Below are positions 1-6,101 of a stretch of DNA of 6,101 bases, piece by piece. Source of the DNA: Bacteroidota bacterium (GTDB lineage: Bacteria > Bacteroidota > Bacteroidia > Flavobacteriales > Weeksellaceae). Location: assembly GCA_023388015.1 (NCBI GenBank), contig JAEWHB010000165.1, positions 1 to 6,101 on the forward strand. Reading direction: 5' to 3'. The notes under the pieces are model-generated. The model was given only the letters and a program-made list of their open reading frames with translations, had not been told where the DNA came from and did not search any database. Each line of letters opens with the position of its first letter. Position 1 is the first letter of the stretch. Position numbers and translations under genes: made by a program.

Positions 1-193
1 TATTTTGTTGGTTAACAAAGGAGATTACGTCATTGAGTTTGGTGAATTAAAAAATATCGAATCAAAATTCGAAAAACTTAAATTATTTTATGATGAATAC
101 CTCGGAAAAGTGGGGTTGAATTATTATGAAAAAATTAACCTGAGATTTAATAACCAAATTGTTGCAACCAAAAGAATTAATGATGAAAAATAA
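1..193 (+). CDS. ftsQ: Cell division protein FtsQ, C-terminal end (5' truncated by window edge)
   Basis: This is the last 63 or so codons of a bitopic inner-membrane division protein. In the known family, FtsQ has a short cytoplasmic tail, one membrane helix, and periplasmic POTRA and beta domains that contact FtsB/FtsL. Only the end of the beta domain is visible: a GDYVIEFG strand, a KFEKLKLFYDEYL helix, then YYEKINLRFNNQIVATK, a pattern I recognise from Bacteroidota FtsQ. The frame is open to the left edge (ATT at 2-4, no stop), so the TTG at 5 is an internal Leu codon, not a start. The stop is TAA at 191-193. It overlaps ftsA by about 14 bp, which implies co-transcription and probably translational coupling. 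The ftsQ-ftsA-ftsZ order strongly supports the name, because FtsQ sequence itself is poorly conserved. Confidence 0.88.
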   Translation, partial: ILLVNKGDYVIEFGELKNIESKFEKLKLFYDEYLGKVGLNYYEKINLRFNNQIVATKRINDEK

Positions 194-1568
194 AGGAATA
201 GCTGTAGGCCTGGACATTGGAACCACCAAAATCGTAGCGATGGTCGGCCGTAGAAACGAACACGGGAAAATTGAAATTTTAGGCGTTGGTCAGGCCAAAA
301 GTCTGGGTGTCCATCGTGGCGTAGTTAACAACATTACGCAAACAGTCAATTCCATAAAAGACGCCATTGGGCAGGCAGAAGCTACTTCCGGAATTAAAAT
401 TACCGACGTTACCGTAGGGATTGCCGGACAGCACATTCGCTCGCTTCAGCATAGTGATTACATCACAAGACCGAATTATGAAGATGTAATTGATGAAAAT
501 GATCTGAAAAAACTTGTTAATCAGGTTTACAAATTGGTGATGTTACCGGGAGAGGAAATCATCCATGTACTTCCACAGGAGTTCAAAGTGGATAGCGAAG
601 GCGAAATTACAGAGCCAATGGGCATGTACGGAAGCCGTTTAGAAGCTAATTTCCACGTTGTTGTAGGACAAGTTACTTCCATCAAAAACATTGCGCGTTG
701 CGTAAAAAATGCCGGACTGAATCTCGCCGGAATTACACTTGAGCCGATTGCGTCGTCAGATGCGGCCTTGAGCAAAGAAGAAAAAGAAGCCGGTGTGGCT
801 TTGATTGATATAGGAGGCGGAACGACTGATATTGCAATTTTCAAAGACAATATGATTCGTCATACTTCTGTGATTCCTTTTGGAGGAAATGTCATCACAG
901 AGGACATCAAAGTCGGCTGTTCCATCATTGAAAGACAAGCCGAATTATTGAAGGAAAAATTCGGATCTGCCTGGCCGGGAGAAAACAAAGAATCTGAAAT
1001 CGTTTCCATTCCAGGATTGAGAGGTCGTGATCCAAAGGAAATTTCCCTGAAAAGACTATCTCAGATCATCCACGCAAGGGTTCAGGAAATTCTTGAGCAA
1101 AGCTATTTGGAATTGAAACATTACGGATGTGAGGATCAAAAGAAAAAGCTGATTGCCGGAATCGTCATGACCGGTGGTGGATCCAAATTGAAACACATTC
1201 GTCAGTTGACTGAATATTTAACCGGAATGGATGTAAGAATCGGATTTTCAAATGAACATATCGTCGGAGATATGGTAGAAGAACTTTCCGGACCTGAATA
1301 TGCAACTTCGGTTGGATTGCTGATGAAGGGTTTGGAGAAAATGGAGGAAAATCAGGAGGAGATTTATGAAGAAGAAGTATTAAATGTGATGAATGAAGCT
1401 TCAAATGCAGAAGCTGAATCAGCAGAAATTGTAGATGTATTTTTGGATGATCCCAAGCCACAACCCTCCAAAAAGCAAGTTGTGAAAAAAGCAAGACAAC
1501 CAAAGAGTCCTTCTATTTTCACGAAATGGACGGATAAGTTTATCCAAATGATTAATGAGACCGAATAA
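180..1568 (+). CDS. ftsA: Cell division protein FtsA (actin-like membrane tether for FtsZ)
   Basis: FtsA is an ATP-binding actin-family protein that binds the FtsZ C-terminal peptide and holds the Z-ring on the inner membrane. With the ATG at 180 it has 462 residues. Visible motifs are phosphate-1 DIGTTK (12-17), phosphate-2 DIGGGTTD (210-217) and the adenosine motif TGGGS (331-335). The intervening stretch at roughly 85-165 fits the FtsA-specific 1C domain. After the actin core comes an acidic, then basic, linker, ending in SIFTKWTDKFIQMINETE (445-462), a good amphipathic membrane-targeting helix. The start is either ATG 180 or the adjacent ATG 183; nothing in the sequence decides between them. 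A TTG at 159 would add seven residues lying inside ftsQ and is less likely. The gene overlaps ftsQ and stops 26 bp before ftsZ. It is slightly longer than the roughly 420-residue E. coli protein because of the linker. Confidence 0.96.
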   Translation: MMKNKGIAVGLDIGTTKIVAMVGRRNEHGKIEILGVGQAKSLGVHRGVVNNITQTVNSIKDAIGQAEATSGIKITDVTVGIAGQHIRSLQHSDYITRPNYEDVIDENDLKKLVNQVYKLVMLPGEEIIHVLPQEFKVDSEGEITEPMGMYGSRLEANFHVVVGQVTSIKNIARCVKNAGLNLAGITLEPIASSDAALSKEEKEAGVALIDIGGGTTDIAIFKDNMIRHTSVIPFGGNVITEDIKVGCSIIERQAELLKEKFGSAWPGENKESEIVSIPGLRGRDPKEISLKRLSQIIHARVQEILEQSYLELKHYGCEDQKKKLIAGIVMTGGGSKLKHIRQLTEYLTGMDVRIGFSNEHIVGDMVEELSGPEYATSVGLLMKGLEKMEENQEEIYEEEVLNVMNEASNAEAESAEIVDVFLDDPKPQPSKKQVVKKARQPKSPSIFTKWTDKFIQMINETE

Positions 1569-1594
1569 CTATATAGAACCAAAAAAATAACGAT

Positions 1595-3337
1595 ATGAGT
1601 AGCGTAGATTTTATGTTTGACTTACCAAAGCACCGTTCATCATCCATCAAGGTGATTGGCGTAGGTGGCGGCGGAAGCAACGCAGTCAATTATATGTATC
1701 AGCAAGGTATAGAAGGAGTAGATTTTGTAGTTTGCAATACAGACGCTCAAGCCCTGAACAATAGTCCGGTTCCTAACCGAATTCAGCTTGGACAGTCCAC
1801 AACGGAAGGCCTTGGTGCAGGAGCGAACCCTGAAGTAGGGGAGCAAGCCGCGCTGGAAAGCATGGAAGACATTAAAAAGTTTTTAGATCCCAATACAAAA
1901 ATGGTATTCATCACAGCCGGAATGGGTGGTGGAACGGGTACCGGAGCAGCACCGGTTATTGCCGGCATTTCCAAAGAGTTGGGGATTTTAACTGTGGGTA
2001 TTGTGACCGCACCTTTCTATTTTGAAGGTAAAATGCGTTTGGACCAAGCAGAAAAAGGTATCGAGAAGTTACAGAAAAATGTCGATTCGCTAATTGTCAT
2101 TAACAATGATAAACTACGTGAACTATATGGTAACTTAGGATACAAAGCAAGTTTCGCGAAGGCAGATGAGGTATTGACGACAGCTTCTAAGGGAATTGCA
2201 GAAGTTATTTCCAAACATTATGCTACAAATATTGACTTGCGTGATGCACGCACCGTTCTAGCCGATTCCGGAACTGCTATCATGGGTACAGGTAAGGCGA
2301 GCGGAGAGAACAAAGCAAAGGATGCTATCAATGCAGCGCTTGATTCTCCTTTGTTGAACAACAATAAAATTACGGGTGCAAAAAATGTATTGTTATTGAT
2401 CGTTTCGGGTGACAACGAAGTTACCATGGACGAAATTGGTATCATCAATGAACATATTCAGGCTGAAGCAGGAAACAACGCAAACATCATCATGGGAGTT
2501 GGTGAAGATCTGGAACTTGGCGACAAAATCAGTGTGACAGTTGTGGCGACAGGTTTCCCTATGGAAGATCAGGTTTTCACAGGTAAAGAAGAAGAAAAGG
2601 TATTTCACAGATTGGAAGAAGAGCAACCACTTGTTCAAAAACTTTCAACTGACACTCCTTTTCCGGTGCATGTAAAAAAATCAATGCCCACAGAATTCGT
2701 CGAAAAAAAAGAGGATGAAGCACCAAAGGAAATAAAATTCTTTTTAGAAGAAGCTGAAGAAAAGCCTGTAGTCAAAAATGAAATAGAAGATTCATTTGAA
2801 CCACATCTTAAAACAGATGTTCAACAACCCTTATTCACTGAAAATAAGGTTGAAGAAGAAAAATTATTTTTTGAAGAAGAGGAACTGGAAATAGTTGCCG
2901 AAACAGAAACCAAAGCTGAAGAAGAAGACTCCCCGCAAACGATTATGTTTTCATTGGACGATGACTTTGAAGAGGAAGAAGAAGTTTTTGAAACAGAGAA
3001 ACCGGTATTTGCCACACAAACGGCTAAACCTGAAATAAAACAAGAAGTAAAAAAAGAAATCGCTGCTGAAGACCCTTTTGAGTCTCCTATTTCTCAATCG
3101 CTCTCTCAGGCAATTGAAGACAGAAGAGCCAGACTTAAACAGTTTAATTATAAGTTCAAAAATACACTTCAAAATAAATCTCTGGATGAAGTTGAAAGTA
3201 TTCCGGCTTATAAAAGACAAGGATTAAATCTAAGCGAGCGTGAGGACAATTATCCTTCTGATTTTGTGGTAAGCAAAGACAGTAATAATGAAACGAAAAT
3301 AAGACCGAACAATTTTCTACATGATAATGTTGATTAA
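1595..3337 (+). CDS. ftsZ: Cell division protein FtsZ (tubulin-like GTPase) with long acidic linker
   Basis: FtsZ polymerises with GTP into the cytokinetic ring. The protein has 580 residues against 383 in E. coli. The folded core is complete: KVIGVGGGGSNAVNYM near the N-terminus, the tubulin signature GGGTGTG at 111-117, and the catalytic T7 loop NIDLRD at 212-217 (the NxDxxD pattern). The core ends near residue 321 (ISVTVVATGF, 312-321). The extra length is a Glu-rich, probably disordered linker (about 324-495). It is followed by a basic helix-like segment, DRRARLKQFNYKFKN (509-523), then IPAYKRQGLNL (536-546), which resembles the peptide that binds FtsA, and a terminal NNFLHDNVD (572-580). 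ATG 1595 is chosen because it gives the usual short N-terminal tail. The leader is A-rich with no Shine-Dalgarno sequence. It is the last gene of the division operon, and a strong terminator follows 23 bp downstream. Confidence 0.97.
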   Translation: MSSVDFMFDLPKHRSSSIKVIGVGGGGSNAVNYMYQQGIEGVDFVVCNTDAQALNNSPVPNRIQLGQSTTEGLGAGANPEVGEQAALESMEDIKKFLDPNTKMVFITAGMGGGTGTGAAPVIAGISKELGILTVGIVTAPFYFEGKMRLDQAEKGIEKLQKNVDSLIVINNDKLRELYGNLGYKASFAKADEVLTTASKGIAEVISKHYATNIDLRDARTVLADSGTAIMGTGKASGENKAKDAINAALDSPLLNNNKITGAKNVLLLIVSGDNEVTMDEIGIINEHIQAEAGNNANIIMGVGEDLELGDKISVTVVATGFPMEDQVFTGKEEEKVFHRLEEEQPLVQKLSTDTPFPVHVKKSMPTEFVEKKEDEAPKEIKFFLEEAEEKPVVKNEIEDSFEPHLKTDVQQPLFTENKVEEEKLFFEEEELEIVAETETKAEEEDSPQTIMFSLDDDFEEEEEVFETEKPVFATQTAKPEIKQEVKKEIAAEDPFESPISQSLSQAIEDRRARLKQFNYKFKNTLQNKSLDEVESIPAYKRQGLNLSEREDNYPSDFVVSKDSNNETKIRPNNFLHDNVD

Positions 3338-3360
3338 TTAATTTGGCTTAAAGATTTGTC

Positions 3361-3393
3361 AAAAAATGCCCTTGGAAAATAAGGGCATTTTTT
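3361..3393 (+). terminator. Intrinsic terminator after ftsZ
   Basis: A perfect 13-bp stem (AAAAAATGCCCTT pairing with AAGGGCATTTTTT) surrounds a 7-nt loop, GGAAAAT. The right arm ends in six T on the + strand. The left arm begins with six A, so it could also stop transcription coming from the right. It lies 23 bp after the ftsZ stop and separates the division operon from sucC. Confidence 0.92.
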
Positions 3394-3411
3394 ATGCAAT
3401 CTAATTTTCAG

Positions 3412-3432
3412 TCAAAATCACCTCGATTTTGA
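3412..3432. repeat. Short perfect inverted repeat upstream of sucC
   Basis: TCAAAATC and GATTTTGA are perfect 8-bp inverted arms around the 5-nt spacer ACCTC. A further TTC/GAA pairing can form one or two bases outside each arm. No T-run follows, so it is not a standard terminator. It sits 19 bp past the ftsZ terminator and about 110 bp before sucC. It could be an operator-like site, a remnant of a terminator, or chance in AT-rich DNA. Confidence 0.4.
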
Positions 3433-3495
3433 AGAATTAATCACTTTATATTAAATCTCTCCCCATCAATGACCAAAATCAAGCCCATTAAATAG

Positions 3496-3523
3496 TTAAA
3501 ATCCAATAGAATTCTTACTTTTG
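3496..3523 (+). promoter_or_regulatory. Candidate Bacteroidota-type promoter for sucC
   Basis: TACTTTTG at 3516-3523 matches the Bacteroidota -7 consensus TAnnTTTG exactly and lies 20 bp before the sucC ATG. The -33 element is weak: TTA at 3496-3498 (consensus TTG) with a 17-nt spacer. Transcription would start around 3528-3532, giving a leader of only about 12-16 nt. The position right after a terminator and before a gene supports it; the match is by eye and unverified. Confidence 0.5.
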
Positions 3524-3543
3524 CCTCACCAAATTTTATTATA

Positions 3544-4737
3544 ATGAATCTTCACGAATATCAGGGAAAAGAAATCTTAAGTAAATACGGCGTAAAAGTT
3601 CAGAGAGGAATTGTCGCTTCAACTGCTGACGAAGCTTTAGAAGCAGCCAAAAAATTAACCGAGCAAACCGGAACCGGTTGGCATGTAGTAAAAGCACAAG
3701 TCCATGCCGGAGGTCGCGGAAAGGGAGGCGGAGTTAAACTAGCTAAAAACCTTGACGAATTAAAGCAAAAAGCATCTGAAATCATCGGCATGCAATTGAT
3801 TACACCTCAGACTTCAGCAGAAGGAAAAACGGTTCATCAGGTTCTTATCGCAGAGGATGTTTACTATCCGGGCGAAGCCGAAACAGAAGAATTCTATGTT
3901 TCAGTTCTTTTAAACCGTGCTACCGGGAAAAATATGATTATGTATTCAACCGAAGGTGGAATGGATATAGAAGATGTAGCAGAAAGCACACCAGATAAAA
4001 TCTTTACAGAAGAGGTTGATCCTGCAGTAGGATTGCAAGGTTTTCAAGCACGTAAAATCGCTTTCAATTTAGGTCTGAGCGGAGCTGCTTTCAAAGATTT
4101 CGTGAAATTTATTGATGCATTGTACAAAGCTTTCGTAGGAAGCGATGCTTCAATGTTTGAAATCAATCCGGTTTTAAAAACATCTGACAACCAGATCATG
4201 GCAGTTGACGCAAAAGTTACTTTGGATGGAAACTCATTGTTCCGCCATCCAGATTTGGCCGCATTGCGCGATACAAGAGAAGAGGATGCCACTGAAGTAG
4301 AAGCTGATGCAGCCGGACTGAACTTCGTAAAACTTGACGGTAACGTAGGTTGTATGGTGAATGGTGCCGGACTTGCGATGGCAACTATGGACATCATTAA
4401 ACTTTCAGGTGGTAATCCTGCCAACTTCCTTGACGTGGGAGGAACGGCTGATGCTGAACGCGTTGAAAAAGCATTTCGAATCATTTTGATGGACGAAAAC
4501 GTAAAAGCCATTCTTGTCAATATCTTCGGAGGAATCGTTCGTTGTGACCGTGTGGCACAAGGGATTTTGGACGCTTACAAAAATATGGGAGATGCCATCA
4601 AAGTTCCGATTATCGTTCGTTTGCAAGGAACAAATGCTGAAATCGCTAAACAAATGATTGACGATTCAGGATTGAAAGTTCTTTCTGCCATCACATTGCA
4701 GGAAGCTGCAGACCGCGTGAAAGAAGTGGTTGCTTAA
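3544..4737 (+). CDS. sucC: Succinate--CoA ligase (succinyl-CoA synthetase), ADP-forming, beta subunit
   Basis: SucC is the ATP-grasp beta subunit of succinyl-CoA synthetase, which converts succinyl-CoA, ADP and phosphate to succinate, CoA and ATP in the TCA cycle. The 397 residues compare with 388 in E. coli and align end to end, starting MNLHEYQGKEIL. Visible sites are the nucleotide-binding segment KAQVHAGGRGKGGG (50-63), Mg-binding N208 (in EINP) and D222 (in VDAKV), with the same 14-residue spacing as E. coli N199/D213, then GNVGCMVNGAGLAM (266-279) and the GGIVRCD loop (329-335). The phosphorylated histidine belongs to the alpha subunit SucD, which is not next to it; a hairpin pair follows the gene instead, so the partner must be encoded elsewhere. 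The leader has no Shine-Dalgarno sequence. ADP rather than GDP preference is inferred from the family, not read from a specific residue. Confidence 0.97.
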   Translation: MNLHEYQGKEILSKYGVKVQRGIVASTADEALEAAKKLTEQTGTGWHVVKAQVHAGGRGKGGGVKLAKNLDELKQKASEIIGMQLITPQTSAEGKTVHQVLIAEDVYYPGEAETEEFYVSVLLNRATGKNMIMYSTEGGMDIEDVAESTPDKIFTEEVDPAVGLQGFQARKIAFNLGLSGAAFKDFVKFIDALYKAFVGSDASMFEINPVLKTSDNQIMAVDAKVTLDGNSLFRHPDLAALRDTREEDATEVEADAAGLNFVKLDGNVGCMVNGAGLAMATMDIIKLSGGNPANFLDVGGTADAERVEKAFRIILMDENVKAILVNIFGGIVRCDRVAQGILDAYKNMGDAIKVPIIVRLQGTNAEIAKQMIDDSGLKVLSAITLQEAADRVKEVVA

Positions 4738-4755
4738 TTAAATTAAAAAAATAGG

Positions 4756-4779
4756 ATTGTATATTGTAGAATATACAAT
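4756..4779 (+). repeat. AT-rich hairpin downstream of sucC
   Basis: ATTGTATATT and AATATACAAT are perfect 10-bp arms around the tetraloop GTAG, starting 19 bp after the sucC stop. No T-tract follows, so it is a poor terminator on its own. It lies just ahead of the real terminator at 4791-4819 and may protect the sucC mRNA 3' end; that role is inference. Confidence 0.6.
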
Positions 4780-4790
4780 TGAAATTATAG

Positions 4791-4819
4791 AAAAGGATTC
4801 AGATTTGAATCCTTTTTTT
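4791..4819 (+). terminator. Intrinsic terminator after sucC
   Basis: A perfect 10-bp stem (AAAAGGATTC pairing with GAATCCTTTT) surrounds AGATTT, with one more A-T pair possible inside the loop. The right arm runs into seven consecutive T (4813-4819). It lies 54-82 bp after the sucC stop and before the pyrophosphohydrolase gene, so the two genes are probably separate transcripts. Confidence 0.9.
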
Positions 4820-4900
4820 GTTGGTAAACATTTTTGTTCTTTATAATTAATTATTTTTACAAATAAATCGATTTACATAATACTTTATACAAACAAATAA

Positions 4901-5374
4901 ATGAAAGACCCAAAAACTTTGACTTCAGTTGCCGAATTTCACCAAACCTTTCAGCACCCAATTTTAGATACTCCGCAGATTCCCTCCGAATCAAGATGTA
5001 AACTGCGTGTTTCACTCATTGCAGAAGAATTAAAAGAATTGGAAGAAGCCATTGAAGCAAGAGATATAGTTGAAATTGCCGATGCGCTCTGCGATATTCA
5101 ATACGTACTTTCCGGCGCTATCCTCGAATTTGGCTTGAAAGATAAATTCTCAACACTTTTTGATGAAGTTCAGCGCTCCAATATGTCCAAAGCTTGTAAA
5201 ACTGTAGAAGAAGCGGCAGAAACCATGAAATATTACCTGGAAAAAGACGGAACCCAAAGTTATTACCGGGAAGTGGACGGACGCTATTTGGTTTTCAGGA
5301 AAGATGATGATAAAACTTTGAAATCGGTCAATTATTCGCCGGCTGATTTGAAATCGATTTTGGAAAATTCTTAA
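4901..5374 (+). CDS. All-alpha NTP pyrophosphohydrolase (MazG/HisE superfamily)
   Basis: This is a predicted small soluble enzyme of 157 residues that would hydrolyse a nucleoside triphosphate (or similar) to the monophosphate and pyrophosphate. The superfamily metal-binding pattern is visible: EELKE (E42, E43, E46) on one helix and EIAD (E58, D61) on the next, followed by DALCDIQYVLSGAILEFGL and a substrate-side segment EVQRSNMSK (89-97). A tail with KSVNYSPADL (near residues 141-150) follows the four-helix core, a pattern I associate with Bacteroidota and other bacterial members of this group. The substrate cannot be read from sequence: a dUTPase-like role, house-cleaning of damaged nucleotides, or a phosphoribosyl-ATP-like activity are all possible, and a HisE assignment is unlikely without his genes nearby. 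ATG 4901 follows an A-rich leader with no Shine-Dalgarno sequence. The gene is flanked by terminators, so it is probably monocistronic. Confidence 0.85.
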   Translation: MKDPKTLTSVAEFHQTFQHPILDTPQIPSESRCKLRVSLIAEELKELEEAIEARDIVEIADALCDIQYVLSGAILEFGLKDKFSTLFDEVQRSNMSKACKTVEEAAETMKYYLEKDGTQSYYREVDGRYLVFRKDDDKTLKSVNYSPADLKSILENS

Positions 5375-5402
5375 ATCATTTATTCGAACTAAAATTAATA
5401 AA

Positions 5403-5430
5403 AAAAGATTCCCATTTGCGGGAATCTTTT
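5403..5430. terminator. Shared bidirectional terminator between convergent genes
   Basis: AAAAGATTCCC and GGGAATCTTTT form a perfect 11-bp stem around the loop ATTTGC. On the + strand the arm ends in TTTT and then CTATTG. On the minus strand it ends in TTTTTT (5406 down to 5401), a better U-tract, so it should serve the protease gene well and the pyrophosphohydrolase gene adequately. It sits in the 74-bp gap between the two stops. Confidence 0.9.
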
Positions 5431-5448
5431 CTATTGTATCATTTCAAC

Positions 5449-6101
5449 TTATTTTCCTTTATAAGGGCTGGCGTTGTAATATTCCATTGCCTTGGGCATG
5501 ATGGCTTGAATTTGCGCAATTCTATTTCCCGGATTTGGATGCGTACTTAAAAATTCCGGAGGAGTTTGCTGACCTGCAGAAGCTTGTTGCATTCTTTCCC
5601 AAAAAGCAGTTGCTTCCTGAGGGTTATATCCTGCCATGGCCATTAGATATAAACCTGCTTCGTCAGAGTCCAACTCCATACTTCTTCCATATTTAAGCAT
5701 TCCCAACTGGGCACCAATCGGATACAATTGATTGAAAGTATTGCGCCATTGGTCGTTAGAGATGGCTACGTTTCCGCCTACCATAATGCCTTGTGCCACC
5801 ATCGCATTCGAAACCTGTTCCGCGCTATGTCCGGCAAGCGCATGTGCAACCTCATGTCCCATAACTACCGCAACACCATTTTCATTTTTACAAACAGGTA
5901 GAATTCCACTATAAAAAGCCACTTTTCCGCCCGGCATACACCAAGCATTTAAAGCATCATTTTTGATAAGTGTAAATTCCCATTCATATCCTTGTAGCGC
6001 ACTTCCTTGACCAATTTGAGAATAGAATTTTTCTGCTGCATATTTAATTCGTTGCCCTACATTGTTTATCATTTTCGCATCGGCAGAGGTTTTATCAATC
6101 T
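5449..6101 (-). CDS. M48-family zinc metalloprotease (5' end outside window)
   Basis: This is a peptidase of the M48 family in the BepA/LoiP-like group, typically a periplasmic or lipoprotein enzyme for envelope protein quality control. The frame is open beyond the ATG at 6072 up to the edge (IDKTSADAK precedes MINNVGQRI), and that ATG is a conserved internal position, so the N-terminus with any signal or lipoprotein peptide lies off-window. Counting from that Met, the zinc motif HEVAH is at 73-77 (DNA 5842-5856). The third ligand is probably E133 in ELDSDEAGLY, followed by the usual MAMAGYNP, and the C-terminal THPNPGNRI motif is present. The active site therefore looks intact and the visible part ends with a normal stop. 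It converges with the pyrophosphohydrolase gene across a shared terminator. The exact substrate and subfamily are not determined. Confidence 0.93.
   Translation of the reverse strand, partial: IDKTSADAKMINNVGQRIKYAAEKFYSQIGQGSALQGYEWEFTLIKNDALNAWCMPGGKVAFYSGILPVCKNENGVAVVMGHEVAHALAGHSAEQVSNAMVAQGIMVGGNVAISNDQWRNTFNQLYPIGAQLGMLKYGRSMELDSDEAGLYLMAMAGYNPQEATAFWERMQQASAGQQTPPEFLSTHPNPGNRIAQIQAIMPKAMEYYNASPYKGK

Noticed and set aside
5..193. Reading the first open frame as a separate 62-residue protein
   Set aside because: The frame is open to the left edge and the sequence matches the end of FtsQ, so the apparent TTG start is internal.
527..850. 107-residue minus-strand open frame inside ftsA
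   Set aside because: It overlaps well-conserved FtsA core sequence and resembles no protein; its length is expected by chance opposite a codon-biased gene.
2821..3015. Ser-rich minus-strand open frame inside ftsZ
   Set aside because: The Ser runs are simply the antisense reading of GAA/GAG codons in the Glu-rich FtsZ linker.
4044..4520. 158-residue open frame on the minus strand inside sucC
   Set aside because: It is antisense to conserved SucC codons, has a low-complexity Ser/Ala composition and no recognisable motif.
4833..4888. Possible promoter for the pyrophosphohydrolase gene (TTTG 4833-4836 with TATTTTTA 4852-4859, or TACTTTAT 4881-4888)
   Set aside because: Neither -7 candidate matches TAnnTTTG fully, and the first has only a 15-nt spacer. 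A promoter is expected here, but I cannot place it.
5732..5914. 60-residue + strand open frame inside the M48 protease gene
   Set aside because: It is antisense to the HEVAH active-site region and has no independent support.
1..6101. CRISPR array, mobile element, tRNA/rRNA, toxin-antitoxin or defence module
   Set aside because: No spaced direct repeats, transposase or integrase motifs, tRNA-like folds or extra small genes are visible; all long stretches are accounted for by housekeeping genes.

Overview
This window looks like an ordinary chromosomal segment from a member of the Bacteroidota, most likely Flavobacteriia. The evidence is the style of the FtsQ/FtsA/FtsZ proteins (for example FtsA opening with a GLDIGTTKIVAMVGRRNE-like segment and a long-linker FtsZ ending in FLHDNVD). 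It is supported by moderately AT-rich DNA, A-rich leaders with no Shine-Dalgarno sequence in front of ftsZ, sucC and the pyrophosphohydrolase gene, and a TAnnTTTG-type -7 element upstream of sucC. Genus cannot be fixed from the sequence alone.

Layout. Positions 1-3337 hold the end of the division (dcw) cluster on the + strand: the last 63 or so codons of ftsQ, a complete ftsA that overlaps ftsQ by about 14 bp, and a complete ftsZ 26 bp further on. A perfect 13-bp hairpin with a T-run (3361-3393) closes this unit. A 206-bp intergenic region (3338-3543) follows, holding that terminator, a small perfect inverted repeat and a promoter-like element. Next is sucC (3544-4737), the beta subunit of succinyl-CoA synthetase, without sucD beside it. 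Two hairpins follow sucC, the second a clear terminator. A monocistronic gene for an all-alpha (MazG/HisE-like) NTP pyrophosphohydrolase lies at 4901-5374. It converges on a minus-strand M48 zinc metalloprotease gene (5449 to the right edge, N-terminus outside the window), and the two share a terminator hairpin.

How the genes work together. FtsQ, FtsA and FtsZ act in one process: FtsZ polymerises into the division ring, FtsA tethers it to the inner membrane through a C-terminal amphipathic helix, and FtsQ links the ring to the periplasmic synthesis complex. The other three genes (TCA cycle, nucleotide housekeeping, envelope protein quality control) appear to be separate transcription units.

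I found no mobile element, CRISPR array, RNA gene, toxin-antitoxin or defence module, and no strong candidate for a new system. The most interesting details are in FtsZ: a long acidic linker with three recurring hydrophobic-acidic patches, and a C-terminus with two separated candidate interaction peptides.
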